NCBI RefSeq assembly: GCF_021582875.1
Contig: NZ_CP091138.1
Span: 2,294,001-2,358,000 of the forward strand
DNA: 64,000 bases
Source of the DNA: Microbacterium sp. KUDC0406
Lineage (GTDB): Bacteria > Actinomycetota > Actinomycetes > Actinomycetales > Microbacteriaceae
Direction of reading: 5' to 3'
Shown here: one piece after another, positions 26,010 through 35,297 of the stretch
Numbering within the stretch: the stretch's first letter is position 1
How the letters are laid out: each line of letters opens with the position of its first letter
Made by a program: the position numbers and the translations under genes
Notes under the pieces: model-generated
The model's database searches: none
What the model saw: only the letters and a program-made list of their open reading frames with translations
What the model was told of the DNA's origin: nothing

Positions 26010-26054
26010 CGCAAGTTTACGCAACATCTTTCATCAGAGCGCAAGTTTCTGCGC
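26010..26054. promoter_or_regulatory. Two operator-like motifs at the lacI promoter
   Basis: GCAAGTTTACGCAA at 26011-26024 and GCAAGTTTCTGCGC at 26041-26054 share GCAAGTTT and lie just upstream of the repressor start (26007). They resemble the site at 24907-24933 and probably mediate autoregulation. Confidence 0.55.
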
Positions 26055-26057
26055 GAT

Positions 26058-27296
26058 TCAGCGTCCGTTGCCGTTGGAGCAGGTCCGCGCATCGGCGCTC
26101 TGCCCCTTGACGTTCGGCGGCAGCGCCACCGCACCGCCCGTCGCCGAGGGCGTCGGCGCCGTGGAGGCCGTCGGCGCCGGCGTCTGCCCCGGAGCATCCA
26201 CCACACCCTCGCCGTCGCCGCGCTCGTGCGTGACCTGCAGCAGCCGGTTCTCCGCGATCGCCGCCCACATCTCATCGGCCGAATCCTCGTCGGGGACCAC
26301 CCTGCTGCTGTTGCTCGGGTCATCGAAGACCGGGTACTGCAGGAACACGTAGTCCGAGGGCGGCACGTCCTTCAGCGCGAGACCGATCTGGGCGATCCGC
26401 ATCGGGTCGAGGTTGTCGCTGAACTGCGAGCGCTCCAGCCCGATCGTCGCCAGACGGAGCACCGTGGCGACGTTGCCGAGCACTTCGGCGCTGGTCGTCT
26501 TGCGCACCAGGCTCGACATGTACTGCTGCTGGTTGCCGATGCGGCTCAGATCGCTGCCGCCGACCAGACCGTGCCGGGTGCGCAGGAAGTTCAGGGCCTG
26601 CAGGCCCTTCAGGGAGTGCGTCCCGGCCTTCAGCTGCAGGCCGGTGTTCGGGTCGTCGATCGACCTCGCCAGGCAGACCTCGACGCCGCCGATCGCGTTC
26701 GTGATCTCGATCACGCCGCCGAAGGTCACGGATGCCGCGAACGTGACCTTCTGGCCACTCAGCTCGGAGACCGTCTTGGCGACGCAGTTCAGCCCGCCGC
26801 GGCCGTACGCCTCGTTCATCGCCGCACGGCTCGTCTCGGCGTGCTCGGCGCCGTCGTCGTCGGTGCACGCGGGCTGCCGGACCATCATGTCGCGCGGAAA
26901 GCTCACCACAGTGACCCGCCGCGGCTCGTTCGACACGTGCACGAGCAGAGTCACGTCATTGAGCTTGCCGCTCTGCTCCTTGTCGCTGCACCGGTCGCCG
27001 AAGAGCTTCGCGATGTCCTTCTCGCACTTGTCCACGCCCGTCAGCAGCACGGTGAAGCCGCCCTTGTAACCGCCGATGTCCGGCGGCAGGTCCTGCTCCC
27101 CCTCGAGCGCCACCGAGTTCTCGGCCGCGGTGCTCGCCAGGTGCGTGACGACGAACGCGACCACGCCGGCGGTGCTCACCAGCACGACGGCGAGCACGAT
27201 GCCGATCATCGACATCAACTGCCCGAATGCCCGGGGCGTGCGCTGCGGTCCGTGCCGCAGGATCGGCCGCGTTCTCCTCAGTCCCACCAGGTGCAC
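26058..27296 (-). CDS. LytR-CpsA-Psr (LCP) family cell-wall ligase 1
   Basis: A 412-residue type II membrane protein. It has a basic cytoplasmic N-terminus, one membrane helix at about residues 28-50, and an extracellular LCP domain from about 80 to 280 with TVLLTGVDKC, VSFPRDMMV (the conserved Arg-Asp), AMNEAYGRGG, VEITNAIGGV-like residues and FLRTRHGLVGGSDLSRIGN. LCP enzymes attach glycopolymers from lipid carriers to peptidoglycan. The C-terminus is a Pro/Ala/Thr-rich linker and a short end TCSNGNGR. It is 91 bp downstream of a close paralogue on the same strand. The GTG at 27296 is the likely start. The polymer transferred is unknown. Confidence 0.92.
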   Translation of the reverse strand: MHLVGLRRTRPILRHGPQRTPRAFGQLMSMIGIVLAVVLVSTAGVVAFVVTHLASTAAENSVALEGEQDLPPDIGGYKGGFTVLLTGVDKCEKDIAKLFGDRCSDKEQSGKLNDVTLLVHVSNEPRRVTVVSFPRDMMVRQPACTDDDGAEHAETSRAAMNEAYGRGGLNCVAKTVSELSGQKVTFAASVTFGGVIEITNAIGGVEVCLARSIDDPNTGLQLKAGTHSLKGLQALNFLRTRHGLVGGSDLSRIGNQQQYMSSLVRKTTSAEVLGNVATVLRLATIGLERSQFSDNLDPMRIAQIGLALKDVPPSDYVFLQYPVFDDPSNSSRVVPDEDSADEMWAAIAENRLLQVTHERGDGEGVVDAPGQTPAPTASTAPTPSATGGAVALPPNVKGQSADARTCSNGNGR

Positions 27297-27387
27297 CCCC
27301 TGCCGCGGCCCTCGCCGGGTCGGAGGACATCCTCACCCTACCCGCGGGGTCGCCGACGACCCCGCAGCCCACGCGAGGCCGCAGAGG

Positions 27388-28635
27388 TCAGCGCCGGACG
27401 TTTCCGTTCGAGCAGGTCTGCTGCGCGGCCGAGTTGCCCTTGACCGACGACGGCAGCTGCGCCACCTGTTCGGGGGTCGGCGTCGCGCTGGGGTCGGCCG
27501 TGGCCGGCGGCGCCGTCGCCTCGGGGGCGTCCTCGACCACGACGCCGTCGTTCTTGGTGTTCTGGTGCGTGATCTCGAGCTGCTTGTTCGCCGAGATCGC
27601 CGCCCACATCTCCTCGGCGTCGTCGTAGTCCGGGACGACCTTGTTCGCGTTGTCCGGGTCGGTGCCGGTCGGGTACTGCACGAAGACGATGTCGTTCAGC
27701 GGCACGTCCTTGAGCGCGAGTCCGATCTGCACGAGCTTCATCGGGTCGGCGAGGGTCGTGCTCGTCTTGAGGTTGTGCACGGCGGTGTCGGCCAGCTTCA
27801 GCATCACGGGGATGTTGCCCAGCGTCTCGCTGCTCATCATCTTTCGCGCGAGGCTCGACATGTACTGCTGCTGGTTGCCGATGCGGCCGAGGTCGGAGCC
27901 GTCGCCGACGCCGTGCCTGGTGCGCAGGAACTGCAGCGCCTCGAGACCGACGACGGTGTGGTTGCCGGCCGTCATGTCCAGACCGGTGTACTTGTCCTTG
28001 ATCGGGTTCGCGAGGCACACGTCGACGCCGCCGATCGCGTTCGTGATCTCGATCACGCCCCCGAAGGTCACGGATGCCGCGAACTGGATGTCCTCGCCGG
28101 TGAGTTCGGAGAGCGTCTTCGCGACGCAGCTCAGTCCGCCGTAGGCCCAGGCGGAGTTCAGCGGCTGCTTGCTCATCGCCGAGCTGACCCGGCCCTTCTC
28201 GTCTGTGCAGGACGGGATGGGGACCATCATGTCGCGAGGGAAGCTGACCGCGGTGACGCGCCGAGGCTCGGCCGAGACGTGCACCAGCAGGTTCACGTCG
28301 TTGAGCGTGCCCTCGTTCTCGCGGCCCTCGCAGCGGTCCCCCAGCAGGTGCGCGTACTTGGCCTCACAGGTGTCGACACCGGTGAGCAGCAGGTTGAAGC
28401 CGCCCTCGTAGGCGCCGATGTCCGGCGGCACGGACTTCTGTCCCTCGAGCTCGACGGCGTTGGCCTGCACCGTGCTGGTGAGGCCGTAGACCACGTATCC
28501 GGCGACGGCGAAGCCGCTGACCAGGACGACGGCGGCGAAGATGCCGACGATCTTCAGCAGCTGGCCGACGAACGACGGGGTCGTCTGCTGACCATGACGG
28601 GCGAGGGGTCGCCGCGGCGTGCTCGACTCGCTCAA
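27388..28635 (-). CDS. LytR-CpsA-Psr (LCP) family cell-wall ligase 2
   Basis: A 415-residue paralogue of the following gene with the same layout: cytoplasmic tail, membrane helix near residues 28-50, LCP domain with FNLLLTGVDTC, VSFPRDMMVPIPSC, EITNAIGGVDVC and LRTRHGVGDGSDLGRIGN, then a Pro/Ala/Thr linker and the end TCSNGNVRR. Four cysteines in the LCP domain match those of the paralogue and may form disulfides outside the cell. The open frame reaches 28689, but that part lies in the tRNA-Ser gene. The TTG at 28635 has GAAAGG 6 nt upstream and gives a sensible N-terminus (MSESSTPRR). The two genes look like a tandem duplication. Confidence 0.92.
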   Translation of the reverse strand: MSESSTPRRPLARHGQQTTPSFVGQLLKIVGIFAAVVLVSGFAVAGYVVYGLTSTVQANAVELEGQKSVPPDIGAYEGGFNLLLTGVDTCEAKYAHLLGDRCEGRENEGTLNDVNLLVHVSAEPRRVTAVSFPRDMMVPIPSCTDEKGRVSSAMSKQPLNSAWAYGGLSCVAKTLSELTGEDIQFAASVTFGGVIEITNAIGGVDVCLANPIKDKYTGLDMTAGNHTVVGLEALQFLRTRHGVGDGSDLGRIGNQQQYMSSLARKMMSSETLGNIPVMLKLADTAVHNLKTSTTLADPMKLVQIGLALKDVPLNDIVFVQYPTGTDPDNANKVVPDYDDAEEMWAAISANKQLEITHQNTKNDGVVVEDAPEATAPPATADPSATPTPEQVAQLPSSVKGNSAAQQTCSNGNVRR

Positions 28636-28657
28636 TCGGTGCCTTTCGGATCTGCTG

Positions 28658-28742
28658 CGGAGGGTGCGGGATTCGAACCCGCGGAACATCTCTGCTCACT
28701 GGTTTTCAAGACCAGCTCCATCGGCCGCTCGGACAACCCTCC
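28658..28742 (-). tRNA. tRNA-Ser (anticodon TGA)
   Basis: An 85-nt type II tRNA. The acceptor GGAGGGT pairs with ACCCTCC. The anticodon stem CTGGT/ACCAG encloses CTTGAAA, giving anticodon TGA for UCA-type serine codons. It has a long variable arm and a T arm GCGGGTTCGAATCCCGC. CCA is not encoded. It lies 22 nt upstream of the LCP gene on the same strand. Confidence 0.97.
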
Positions 28743-28905
28743 CGATCCCGGCCGGAGCCGGGCGATCAGGCGTCGAGTCTATCCGGTTTCCGCAGTTCAC
28801 CGGATGCGCCGTCCCTCATTCTGGCGTGCTCACCTGGGGAACCACTGGGCGACGCCCGCGCGGCGTACGGGATTCCCGGCGTCGGATCCCTCCGGCCGGA
28901 TGCGG

Positions 28906-30372
28906 TCAGGCGGCCGCCGCGGGTGCGTGCTCGTCCGTGGCTCGCGAGTCCGTGAGGGTGAGCGCGCCGACACCGGCGATGAGACCGACGGCGACGGCCA
29001 GGATGCCGAAGATCGCCCGCTCACCGCGGAAGAACGAGGCGACCAGCTCAGGACTCCAGGCGCCGTCCGGCAGGATCGTCGTGACGAGCACGGCGATGAG
29101 CGTGCCGACCACTGCCGTTCCGATGCTGGTGCCGACCTCCTGAGCGGTGTCATTCATGGCCGCGCCCATCGAGGTGCGGTTCTCTGGCATGGCGCCGACG
29201 AGGGCGACCGCGCAGATGGTCATCACCGTGCGCAGGCCGATCGTCATGACCACCATCGCGATCGCGATCGCCAGGTAGTCCTGCTCGACGGCCCACGCCA
29301 TCATGCCGAGACCGGCGGCGAGCAGCAGAGCGCCGATGACGCACGCGATGCGGTGCCCGAAGCGGCGCACCAGCCATTCGGTGAGCGGCGTCGCAGCGAG
29401 CATGGTGACGATGATCGGCAGGTTCGCCAGGCCCGCCACCATGGGGGTCCACCCCCACGCGTACTGGAAGTGCAGCACCAGGGCGAACATCACGCCGGCC
29501 ATCGCGATGGATGTGCCGATCTGAGCGAGAGCGGCGCCGCGAACGGTGCCGAGGCGGAACAGAGCCAGGTCGAGCATGGGAGATGCGGCCCGCCGCTCCC
29601 GGACGATGAACAGGACGAGGGACACCAGCGCACCGACGACGATCAGGATCGTCGGTGCAGACATCCATCCGTTCTGCACTCCGCTGGTCAGCGCGTAGCA
29701 GGACAGGCCGATCGTGAGGATGCTCAGCGCCACCCCTGGCAGGTCGAGCCTGTCTCGCGTCAGGCCGTCGGCGGTGTCGGGCCCGACCCCGAAGTGCACG
29801 CCGATGCACGCCACGAGCGCGATCGGCGCGTTGATCAGCAGCAGCCACTGCCACGGCAGATGCGCGAGCATCGTGCCGCCGAGGAGGGGGCCGAGCACGA
29901 ATCCGGACATGCCGACGACCATCATGAGGGTGATCGCGCGCATGCGCAGCCTGTCATCGTCGAAGAGCCGGAAGACGAGGGAGTTGGTGATGGGCGCCAT
30001 CGCGGCCGCTGCGATGCCGAGCAGCGCGCGCAGCACGATGAGCTCATTCGTGGTGGTGACCAGGAGCACCCCGAGGCTCAGCACCCCGAAGAGCCCCAGC
30101 CCCACCTGCAGCACCCGGCGGCGGCCGAAGCGGTCGGCGATCGATCCCGCGGTCAGCAGCAGCCCGCCGAACGTCAGCGAGTAGGCGCCGGTGATCCACT
30201 GCAGACCCGTCGTGTCGCCGCCCAGATCGCGGCCGATCGTGGGCAGCGCGATCGACAGCAGCGTGTTGTCGACCATCTCCACGAAGAAGGCCAGGCAGAG
30301 CGCGGCGAGAGGGATCCATGCGGCCTTCATCGACCGATACGTGCGGGGGCGGGTGGCGAGGACTGCGCTCAT
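28906..30372 (-). CDS. MFS drug exporter, DHA2 (14-helix) family
   Basis: A 488-residue proton-coupled efflux transporter with about 14 hydrophobic helices. Family motifs are visible: LPTIGRDLGGDTTGLQW after helix 1, the loop GSIADRFGRRRVLQVG (motif A) near residue 75 and GFVLGPLLGG (motif C) near 150. The ATG at 30372 follows GGAGTTGTC and is preferred to an upstream open extension that covers the operators. It is divergent from a TetR gene, and three GAACANCGTTC palindromes sit between them, a standard layout for repressor-controlled exporters such as QacA or LfrA types. The substrate is unknown. Confidence 0.92.
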   Translation of the reverse strand: MSAVLATRPRTYRSMKAAWIPLAALCLAFFVEMVDNTLLSIALPTIGRDLGGDTTGLQWITGAYSLTFGGLLLTAGSIADRFGRRRVLQVGLGLFGVLSLGVLLVTTTNELIVLRALLGIAAAAMAPITNSLVFRLFDDDRLRMRAITLMMVVGMSGFVLGPLLGGTMLAHLPWQWLLLINAPIALVACIGVHFGVGPDTADGLTRDRLDLPGVALSILTIGLSCYALTSGVQNGWMSAPTILIVVGALVSLVLFIVRERRAASPMLDLALFRLGTVRGAALAQIGTSIAMAGVMFALVLHFQYAWGWTPMVAGLANLPIIVTMLAATPLTEWLVRRFGHRIACVIGALLLAAGLGMMAWAVEQDYLAIAIAMVVMTIGLRTVMTICAVALVGAMPENRTSMGAAMNDTAQEVGTSIGTAVVGTLIAVLVTTILPDGAWSPELVASFFRGERAIFGILAVAVGLIAGVGALTLTDSRATDEHAPAAAA

Positions 30373-30385
30373 GACAACTCCAATC

Positions 30386-30433
30386 GAACAGCGTTCCTTC
30401 TCGAACAACGTTCGATAGAATAGAACACCGTTC
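30386..30433. promoter_or_regulatory. Three tandem GAACANCGTTC palindromes (TetR operators)
   Basis: GAACAGCGTTC (30386-30396), GAACAACGTTC (30403-30413) and GAACACCGTTC (30423-30433) share GAAC and GTTC arms and differ mainly in one central base. They lie between the exporter and tetR starts at 17- and 20-bp spacing, covering the promoter region of both genes. Confidence 0.75.
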
Positions 30434-30460
30434 GATAATCCGCAAGCAGGACGCGACGAT

Positions 30461-31201
30461 GTGATGGGATGGGGCTATGACCACCCCCGGCGAGACGAGC
30501 GGCCACGCGGCCGCCGACCGCGGACGCGTGCACGCGCGTCGCACTCACTCGAGTCCGTGCTGACCGAGGCGGTGGCCATCCTCGACGAGTCCGGCGCGCA
30601 GGGACTGACGATCCGCGCACTGGCGACGCGGCTCGGCGGCGGGGCGGCGAGCGTGTACTGGTACGTGTCCGGACGGGACGAGCTGCTCGATCTCGCGGCC
30701 GACTCCGTGCTGGCCGGCGTGCTCGTCGATGTCGCCGACGCGGCATCCGACGACCCTCTCGCCGATCTGCGCACCATCGCGCTGACCCTCTTCGATGCCA
30801 TCGTCGACCGTCCCTGGCTCGGTGCGTACGCTCTGCGCGACACCGGCAGGCAGGTGCATTCGCTGAAGCTCTACGAACGGATGGGCGAGCAGGTGATGCG
30901 CCTCGGGCTCACCCCGCGCCAGTGCTTCCACGCCACCTCGGCCGTCGTCGGCTTCGTGATCGGCACAGCCGCCGACATGGGTCAGGAGCTGCCTGACGCC
31001 GTCGTCTCCGGAGAGCTCGATCAGCAGCAGTACCTCGCGACGGCGACCGCGCAGTGGCGTACGCTCGACCCGGACGAATTCCCCTTCATCCACCACATCG
31101 TCGACGAGTTCGCCGAGCACGACGACCGCGACCAGTTCCTGGCCGGCCTCGATCTTCTGCTGGCCGGCCTCGAGCTGCAGGTGCGGCGCCCCGCCGAATA
31201 G
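30461..31201 (+). CDS. TetR-family repressor of the divergent MFS exporter
   Basis: About 246 residues. After a basic N-terminal tail the helix-turn-helix lies at about residues 48-68 (LTIRALATRLGGGAASVYWY followed by VSGRDELLDLA). The C-terminal domain (PWLGAYALRDTGRQ onward) is of the TetR_C type seen with drug-efflux repressors. Start is uncertain: GTG at 30461 or ATG at 30464 with AGGAC about 10 nt upstream. An ATG at 30477 opens in another frame (MTTPGETSGH) and would need a frameshift to join. It most likely binds the three palindromes upstream and represses both itself and the exporter. Confidence 0.88.
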   Translation: MMGWGYDHPRRDERPRGRRPRTRARASHSLESVLTEAVAILDESGAQGLTIRALATRLGGGAASVYWYVSGRDELLDLAADSVLAGVLVDVADAASDDPLADLRTIALTLFDAIVDRPWLGAYALRDTGRQVHSLKLYERMGEQVMRLGLTPRQCFHATSAVVGFVIGTAADMGQELPDAVVSGELDQQQYLATATAQWRTLDPDEFPFIHHIVDEFAEHDDRDQFLAGLDLLLAGLELQVRRPAE

Positions 31202-31225
31202 GCCCCGGCCTGCGGATGCCCCAGC

Positions 31226-32037
31226 TCAGTGAGCGGCGACGAGGAGCGAATCGAGGGCGAGGGCGAGGCCGCCCTCCTCGACGGTGGCAGTGATCTCGCC
31301 GGCCGCGTCCTTGACGACGTCCGGTGCCTGACCCATCGCGACCGCTCGCCCGCCACCGCCGAGCGACCATCCGAACATGCCCAGGTCGTTGCGTCCGTCG
31401 CCGGCGACGAGCACCCGATCGGATGCGTGGTCGAGCCTGCCGCGAACCCGCTCCATCGCCGTGCCCTTGTCGACGCCCTGCGGAGCGATGTCGAGCCACG
31501 CGGTCCAGCCGATCGCGTACGAGACCTCGTTCAGGCCCACCTCGGCCACCAGGTCGTGGAAGTACTGCTCATCCCGTCCCGGGGCGACGACGACCACGCG
31601 CGAGACGGGCTCGGCGGAGAGCTCTGCGAACGGCACCTGCCGCGCACCGTCGAGGGTCCAGTCGTCGAGCTGCTCGGTGAACAGACGCAGCCCGGACTCG
31701 AGTTCGACCATGTACCGGGCATCCGGCAACCGCGCGCCGAGCAGATCGAGCACCTGAGTAGGGTCGAACGTCTCGACGTGCCAGCGCTGCCAGTCGCCGC
31801 TGACACGACGCATGGTCACGGCGCCGTTCGAGCACACCACGTACTCCGGCTCGAGCCCGAGCGCCTCCAGATGCCGGCGGGTGCCGCCCAGCTGCGCCCG
31901 GTCGCGAGGGTGACGACGTGGCCGGCGTCGCGCAGCCGGCCGATGGCGGCGGGCACGCCGGGACTCATCGTCTCGTCCTCGAGCAGGATCGTTCCGTCGA
32001 CGTCCAGCGCGACGAGCCAGGTGTCCGCGGGCATCAT
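31226..32037 (-). CDS. HAD-superfamily (Cof-type) phosphatase, frameshifted
   Basis: About 270 residues once the frame is corrected. The N-terminus has the HAD nucleophile motif LVALDVDGT (Asp pair at about residues 11 and 13) and [10 protein letters not shown] (motif II Thr). The C-terminal part has [16 protein letters not shown] (motif IV). The two parts are in different frames; near 31885 adding one G (TGGGCGGGCACC) joins them as [20 protein letters not shown], which is normal for the family. The ATG at 32037 overlaps the serS stop (ATGA). Cof-type HADs hydrolyse sugar or nucleotide phosphates in the cytoplasm. The specific substrate is unknown. Confidence 0.85.
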
Positions 32038-33308
32038 GCGTCGCGCACCGGGGTCAGCACCTCGAGGCCGCCGAGATAGGGGCGCAGCGCCTCGGGCACC
32101 CGCACCGAGCCATCGGCCTGCTGATGCGTCTCGAGCAGCGCGACGATCCAGCGCGTGGTCGCGAGCGTGCCGTTCAGCGTGGCCACGGGCTGGGTCTTCC
32201 CGCCCTCGTCCGCACGGTGACGCACGTCGAGCCGCCGCGCCTGGTAAGTGGTGCAGTTCGACGTGGAGGTGAGCTCGCGGAACGCGTCCTGCGTCGGCAC
32301 CCACGCCTCGATGTCGTACTTGCGGGCGGCGCTGGAGCCGAGGTCGCCGGCGGCGACGTCGATCACCCGGTACGACAGGCCGAGCGCGGTGAGCATCTCC
32401 TCCTGCAGCCCGACCAGGCGCAGGTGCTCGGCCTCGGCCTCCTCGGCGGTCGTGTAGACGAACATCTCGAGCTTGTTGAACTGGTGCACCCGGATGATGC
32501 CGCGGGTGTCCTTGCCATGCGACCCGGCCTCGCTGCGATAGCACGTGGACCAGCCGGCGTACCGCAGCGGACCGCGCGCGAGGTCGACGATCTCGTCCTT
32601 GTGATAGCCCGCGAGCGGCACCTCGCTGGTGCCCACGAGGTACATGTCCTGCGCCTCGAGGCGGTACACCTCGTCGGCGTGCTCGCCGAGGAAGCCGGTG
32701 CCCTGCATGATCTCGGGTCGCACCATGGTCGGCACGATCATCGGCGTGAAACCGTTCTGCAGCGCCTTGTCCAGCGCCATGTTCATCAGAGCGATCTCGA
32801 GGCGCGCGCCGATGCCCTTGAGGAAGTAGAACCGGGCACCGGACACCTTCGCGCCGCGCTCCATGTCGATCGCGTCGAGCAGCTCGCCGATCTCGAGGTG
32901 GTCACGCGGCTCGAAGTCGAACACCGGGATGTCGCCCACCCGGCGCAGCTCGACGAAGTCCTCCTCTCCGCCGGCCGGGACGCCATCGATGATGACGTTC
33001 TCGATGCGGTCGAGCGCGGCGGACGCCGCATCCGCCGCCTCGTTCGCCGCCTGCTGCGCCTGCTTCACACGCTCGGCGAGCTGCTTCGCCTGCGCGACCA
33101 GAGCGGCCTTCTCGTCCTTCGGGGCCTTCGCGACCTGCTTCCCGAAGGCGTTCTGCTCGGCCCGCAGCTCCTCGAACGACGTGATCGCGGCCCGGCGCGA
33201 CCGGTCGGCCTCGATCGCGGCGTCGACGGTCTCGGGCGCGTTCCCGCGCGCGATCTGAGAGCGCCGGACGGTGTCCGGCTCGTCACGGAGCAGAGCGAGG
33301 TCGATCAT
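32034..33308 (-). CDS. serS: Serine-tRNA ligase
   Basis: A 424-residue class II aminoacyl-tRNA synthetase. The N-terminal long coiled-coil arm (about residues 30-100, rich in Lys, Gln and Ala) clamps the long variable arm of tRNA-Ser. The catalytic core has motif 2-type residues [14 protein letters not shown] (here [18 protein letters not shown] near 265), the dimer-interface [12 protein letters not shown] near 175 and motif 3 [16 protein letters not shown] near 380. It charges both serine tRNAs in this window. The ATG at 33308 gives the usual length. It is translationally coupled to the HAD gene downstream. Confidence 0.98.
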   Translation of the reverse strand: MIDLALLRDEPDTVRRSQIARGNAPETVDAAIEADRSRRAAITSFEELRAEQNAFGKQVAKAPKDEKAALVAQAKQLAERVKQAQQAANEAADAASAALDRIENVIIDGVPAGGEEDFVELRRVGDIPVFDFEPRDHLEIGELLDAIDMERGAKVSGARFYFLKGIGARLEIALMNMALDKALQNGFTPMIVPTMVRPEIMQGTGFLGEHADEVYRLEAQDMYLVGTSEVPLAGYHKDEIVDLARGPLRYAGWSTCYRSEAGSHGKDTRGIIRVHQFNKLEMFVYTTAEEAEAEHLRLVGLQEEMLTALGLSYRVIDVAAGDLGSSAARKYDIEAWVPTQDAFRELTSTSNCTTYQARRLDVRHRADEGGKTQPVATLNGTLATTRWIVALLETHQQADGSVRVPEALRPYLGGLEVLTPVRDA

Positions 33309-33442
33309 CCGGCAAGTCTACCGGCGGGCGGATGCGCTCCTTCCCGGGCAGCCCCGCGAGCGGAGCGAGCCGCCGTACCGCGCTGGCGAAGCGAGCAGAC
33401 GTGACGAGACGCCGACCCATGGCACGCCATTAGAGTGGCCCC

Positions 33443-34441
33443 ATGAGCACTCGAAACGCCCGGCATCCGCATGCCGCGCTCGTGTTCAACCCCGTCAAGG
33501 TCGACGAGAAGCGACTGCACGCGGCGCTCAAGACCGCTTCGAGGCGGCACGGCTGGTCGTCGCCGAAGTTCTACGGCACGACGGTCGAGGATGCCGGACA
33601 GGATGCCACCCGCCGGGCGATCGACGACGGAGCGGCGGCTGTTCTGGTCGCGGGCGGTGACGGCACCGTCCGCGCCGTCTCCGAGGCGATCGCGGCGACC
33701 GGGGTGCCGCTGTCGATCGTGCCGAGCGGAACCGGCAACCTGTTCGCCCGCAACCTCGAGCTTCCCCTGGGTTACCCGGAGAGGATGATCGACGCCGTGT
33801 TCACCGGCACGACCTTCCCCGTCGACATCGGCTGGGCGCTGCTCACCCGCGCCGACGGCAGCACCTCGGAGCACGCGTTCGTCGTGCTGGCCGGCATGGG
33901 CCTGGACGCCGCGATGATCGCGAACACGAACTCGAACCTGAAGAAGCAGGTCGGCTGGGTGGCCTACGTCGACGGCGCCGCCCGCTCGCTTCCCGGCGCG
34001 AAGCCGTTCCGGACGGTGTACCAGATCGACGACCGCCGTCTGCACACGGTGAAGGTGCAGAGCATGCTCTTCGCCAACTGCGGCGCACTGCCGGCCGGGA
34101 TCGCACTCGTGCCGGATGCCTCGATCGACGACGGCACCCTCGACATCGCGGTCATCCAGCCGACCGGCCCGTTCGGCTGGCTGGGCGTCTGGCGGCGGAT
34201 CTGGTGGGACAACTCCGTGCTGCGGCGCTCCCGTGCCGGGCGCCGGGTCCTCGATCGGCGCGGCCGCGACACCTCGATCCGCTATCTCCGCGGAACCTCG
34301 GCCGAGGCGGCCATGACCGAGCCGACCTCGATCGAGCTCGACGGCGACGAGTTCGGCGAGGCGGTGCGCATCCGGTGCCGCATCGACGGAGGCGGACTGC
34401 TGCTGGTGCTCCCCGAGGGGCACGACACCAGCAGGTTCTGA
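33443..34441 (+). CDS. Diacylglycerol kinase-like (DAGK/YegS family) protein
   Basis: A 332-residue lipid-kinase family protein. The catalytic N-terminal domain has ALVFNPVKV at residues 12-20, the phosphate loop VLVAGGDGTVRAV near 66-78 and VPSGTGNLFARNL near 93-105. The C-terminal beta domain includes FVVLAGMGLDAAMIANT and LDIAVIQPTGPFG. Such enzymes phosphorylate diacylglycerol or related lipids, recycling them to phosphatidate. The sequence lacks a membrane helix; family members bind the membrane peripherally. Directly downstream lies a repeat that separates it from a convergent lipoprotein gene. Confidence 0.92.
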   Translation: MSTRNARHPHAALVFNPVKVDEKRLHAALKTASRRHGWSSPKFYGTTVEDAGQDATRRAIDDGAAAVLVAGGDGTVRAVSEAIAATGVPLSIVPSGTGNLFARNLELPLGYPERMIDAVFTGTTFPVDIGWALLTRADGSTSEHAFVVLAGMGLDAAMIANTNSNLKKQVGWVAYVDGAARSLPGAKPFRTVYQIDDRRLHTVKVQSMLFANCGALPAGIALVPDASIDDGTLDIAVIQPTGPFGWLGVWRRIWWDNSVLRRSRAGRRVLDRRGRDTSIRYLRGTSAEAAMTEPTSIELDGDEFGEAVRIRCRIDGGGLLLVLPEGHDTSRF

Positions 34442-34445
34442 GTGG

Positions 34446-34544
34446 GGCCCTTCGACAGGCTCAGGGACCCACACCCTGGGTCGCTGAGCGGGGCCCTTCG
34501 ACAGGCTCAGGGACCACACCCTGGGTCGCTGAGCCTGTCGAAGC
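34446..34544. repeat. REP-like repeat (TTCGACAGGCTCAG family), doubled
   Basis: CCCTTCGACAGGCTCAGGGA with CACCCTGGGTCGCTGAGC is present twice in tandem, and the second copy ends in GCTGAGCCTGTCGAAGC, the reverse complement of the beginning. It can fold into a long hairpin between two convergent genes, so it may act as a two-way terminator. Relatives are at 38270 and 48605. Confidence 0.85.
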
Positions 34545-34548
34545 GTGC

Positions 34549-35258
34549 TCAGCGCATCACCTCGACGGTGCCGGTGAGGTTTCCGCCGCTCAGCGTCAGC
34601 GTGAACGGGGCGTCGTCGTCGGCGGGCTCCTGCACGCCGACGACCGTCACGCGCGGAGCCATGTCCATCGTGCACACGCGGTCCTCCTCCGCGAAGGTCA
34701 CCGTGGCGCCCCCATCGTTCTGCTCGACACCCGAGACGACCGGCGGGCAGCTCGACGACCCCCAGGTCAGCAGCACGATCCCCTGATCGTCGAACCAGCC
34801 GGCCGAGGGCTGCATGTCGGTGGGCCCGGAGGGCGCGGCCGGAAGGGCATCGAGATCGGCGTCGCCGGTGAGGTCTCCGTTCACGACCGTCACGTCGACG
34901 TCCTGGGTGACATCGACGCCCTCGGGGATCACCGACAGCGAGGCGCGCGGAACGAGATCCTTGGTGCAGGCCTTCTCCTCGGGGTCGAGGAGCGTCACGG
35001 TGAGCTCCTGCCCGGAGGCCGTGGTCGACTCCGTCTGCGGCACGCAGGTGGACGACCCCCAGGTGACGACGGCGAACGAGCGTCCGCCGTCGAGCCAGGC
35101 GACCTCGACGTCGGCGCCGTCCGGCGCCGATCCGCCCGCACTGCTCGTCGGAGCCGGTGCGGAGGAGGCCGGAGACGACGGCGACTGCGCGCATCCGGCC
35201 ATCAGGAGAGCCCCGCGGCGAGCGCGGCGGCGGACACGAGGATGCGCGTGCTGTTCAT
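34549..35258 (-). CDS. Secreted lipoprotein of unknown function (frameshift in signal peptide)
   Basis: The mature region is about 215 residues, with two similar halves: each has a WGSS(T/S)C segment and a later acidic stretch with a Cys (EKACTKD and DRVCTMD), followed by V(T/S)V segments. The open frame from 35202 starts at MAGCAQ, which is the end of a lipobox. Upstream, the ATG at 35258 gives MNSTRILVSAAALAAG, a good signal peptide, but in another frame; one base missing near 35205-35212 would join them as a standard lipoprotein with LLMAGC. No known domain is recognised. The internal duplication with paired cysteines suggests two disulfide-containing beta domains. Confidence 0.78.
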
Positions 35259-35297
35259 GTCTTCACGCTACCGGGGCACCGGCATCCGCCGCATCGG

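Noticed and set aside
27076..30423. A 1115-codon open frame on the plus strand
   Set aside because: It runs antisense through two LCP genes, a tRNA and the MFS gene, all with clear motifs, and its own translation is Arg/Asp/Val-rich low complexity, typical of the opposite strand of GC-rich genes.
30477..30563. Start of the TetR gene at ATG 30477
   Set aside because: That frame meets a stop after 28 codons. It would need a frameshift to join the helix-turn-helix, whereas the GTG/ATG at 30461-30464 reads through directly.
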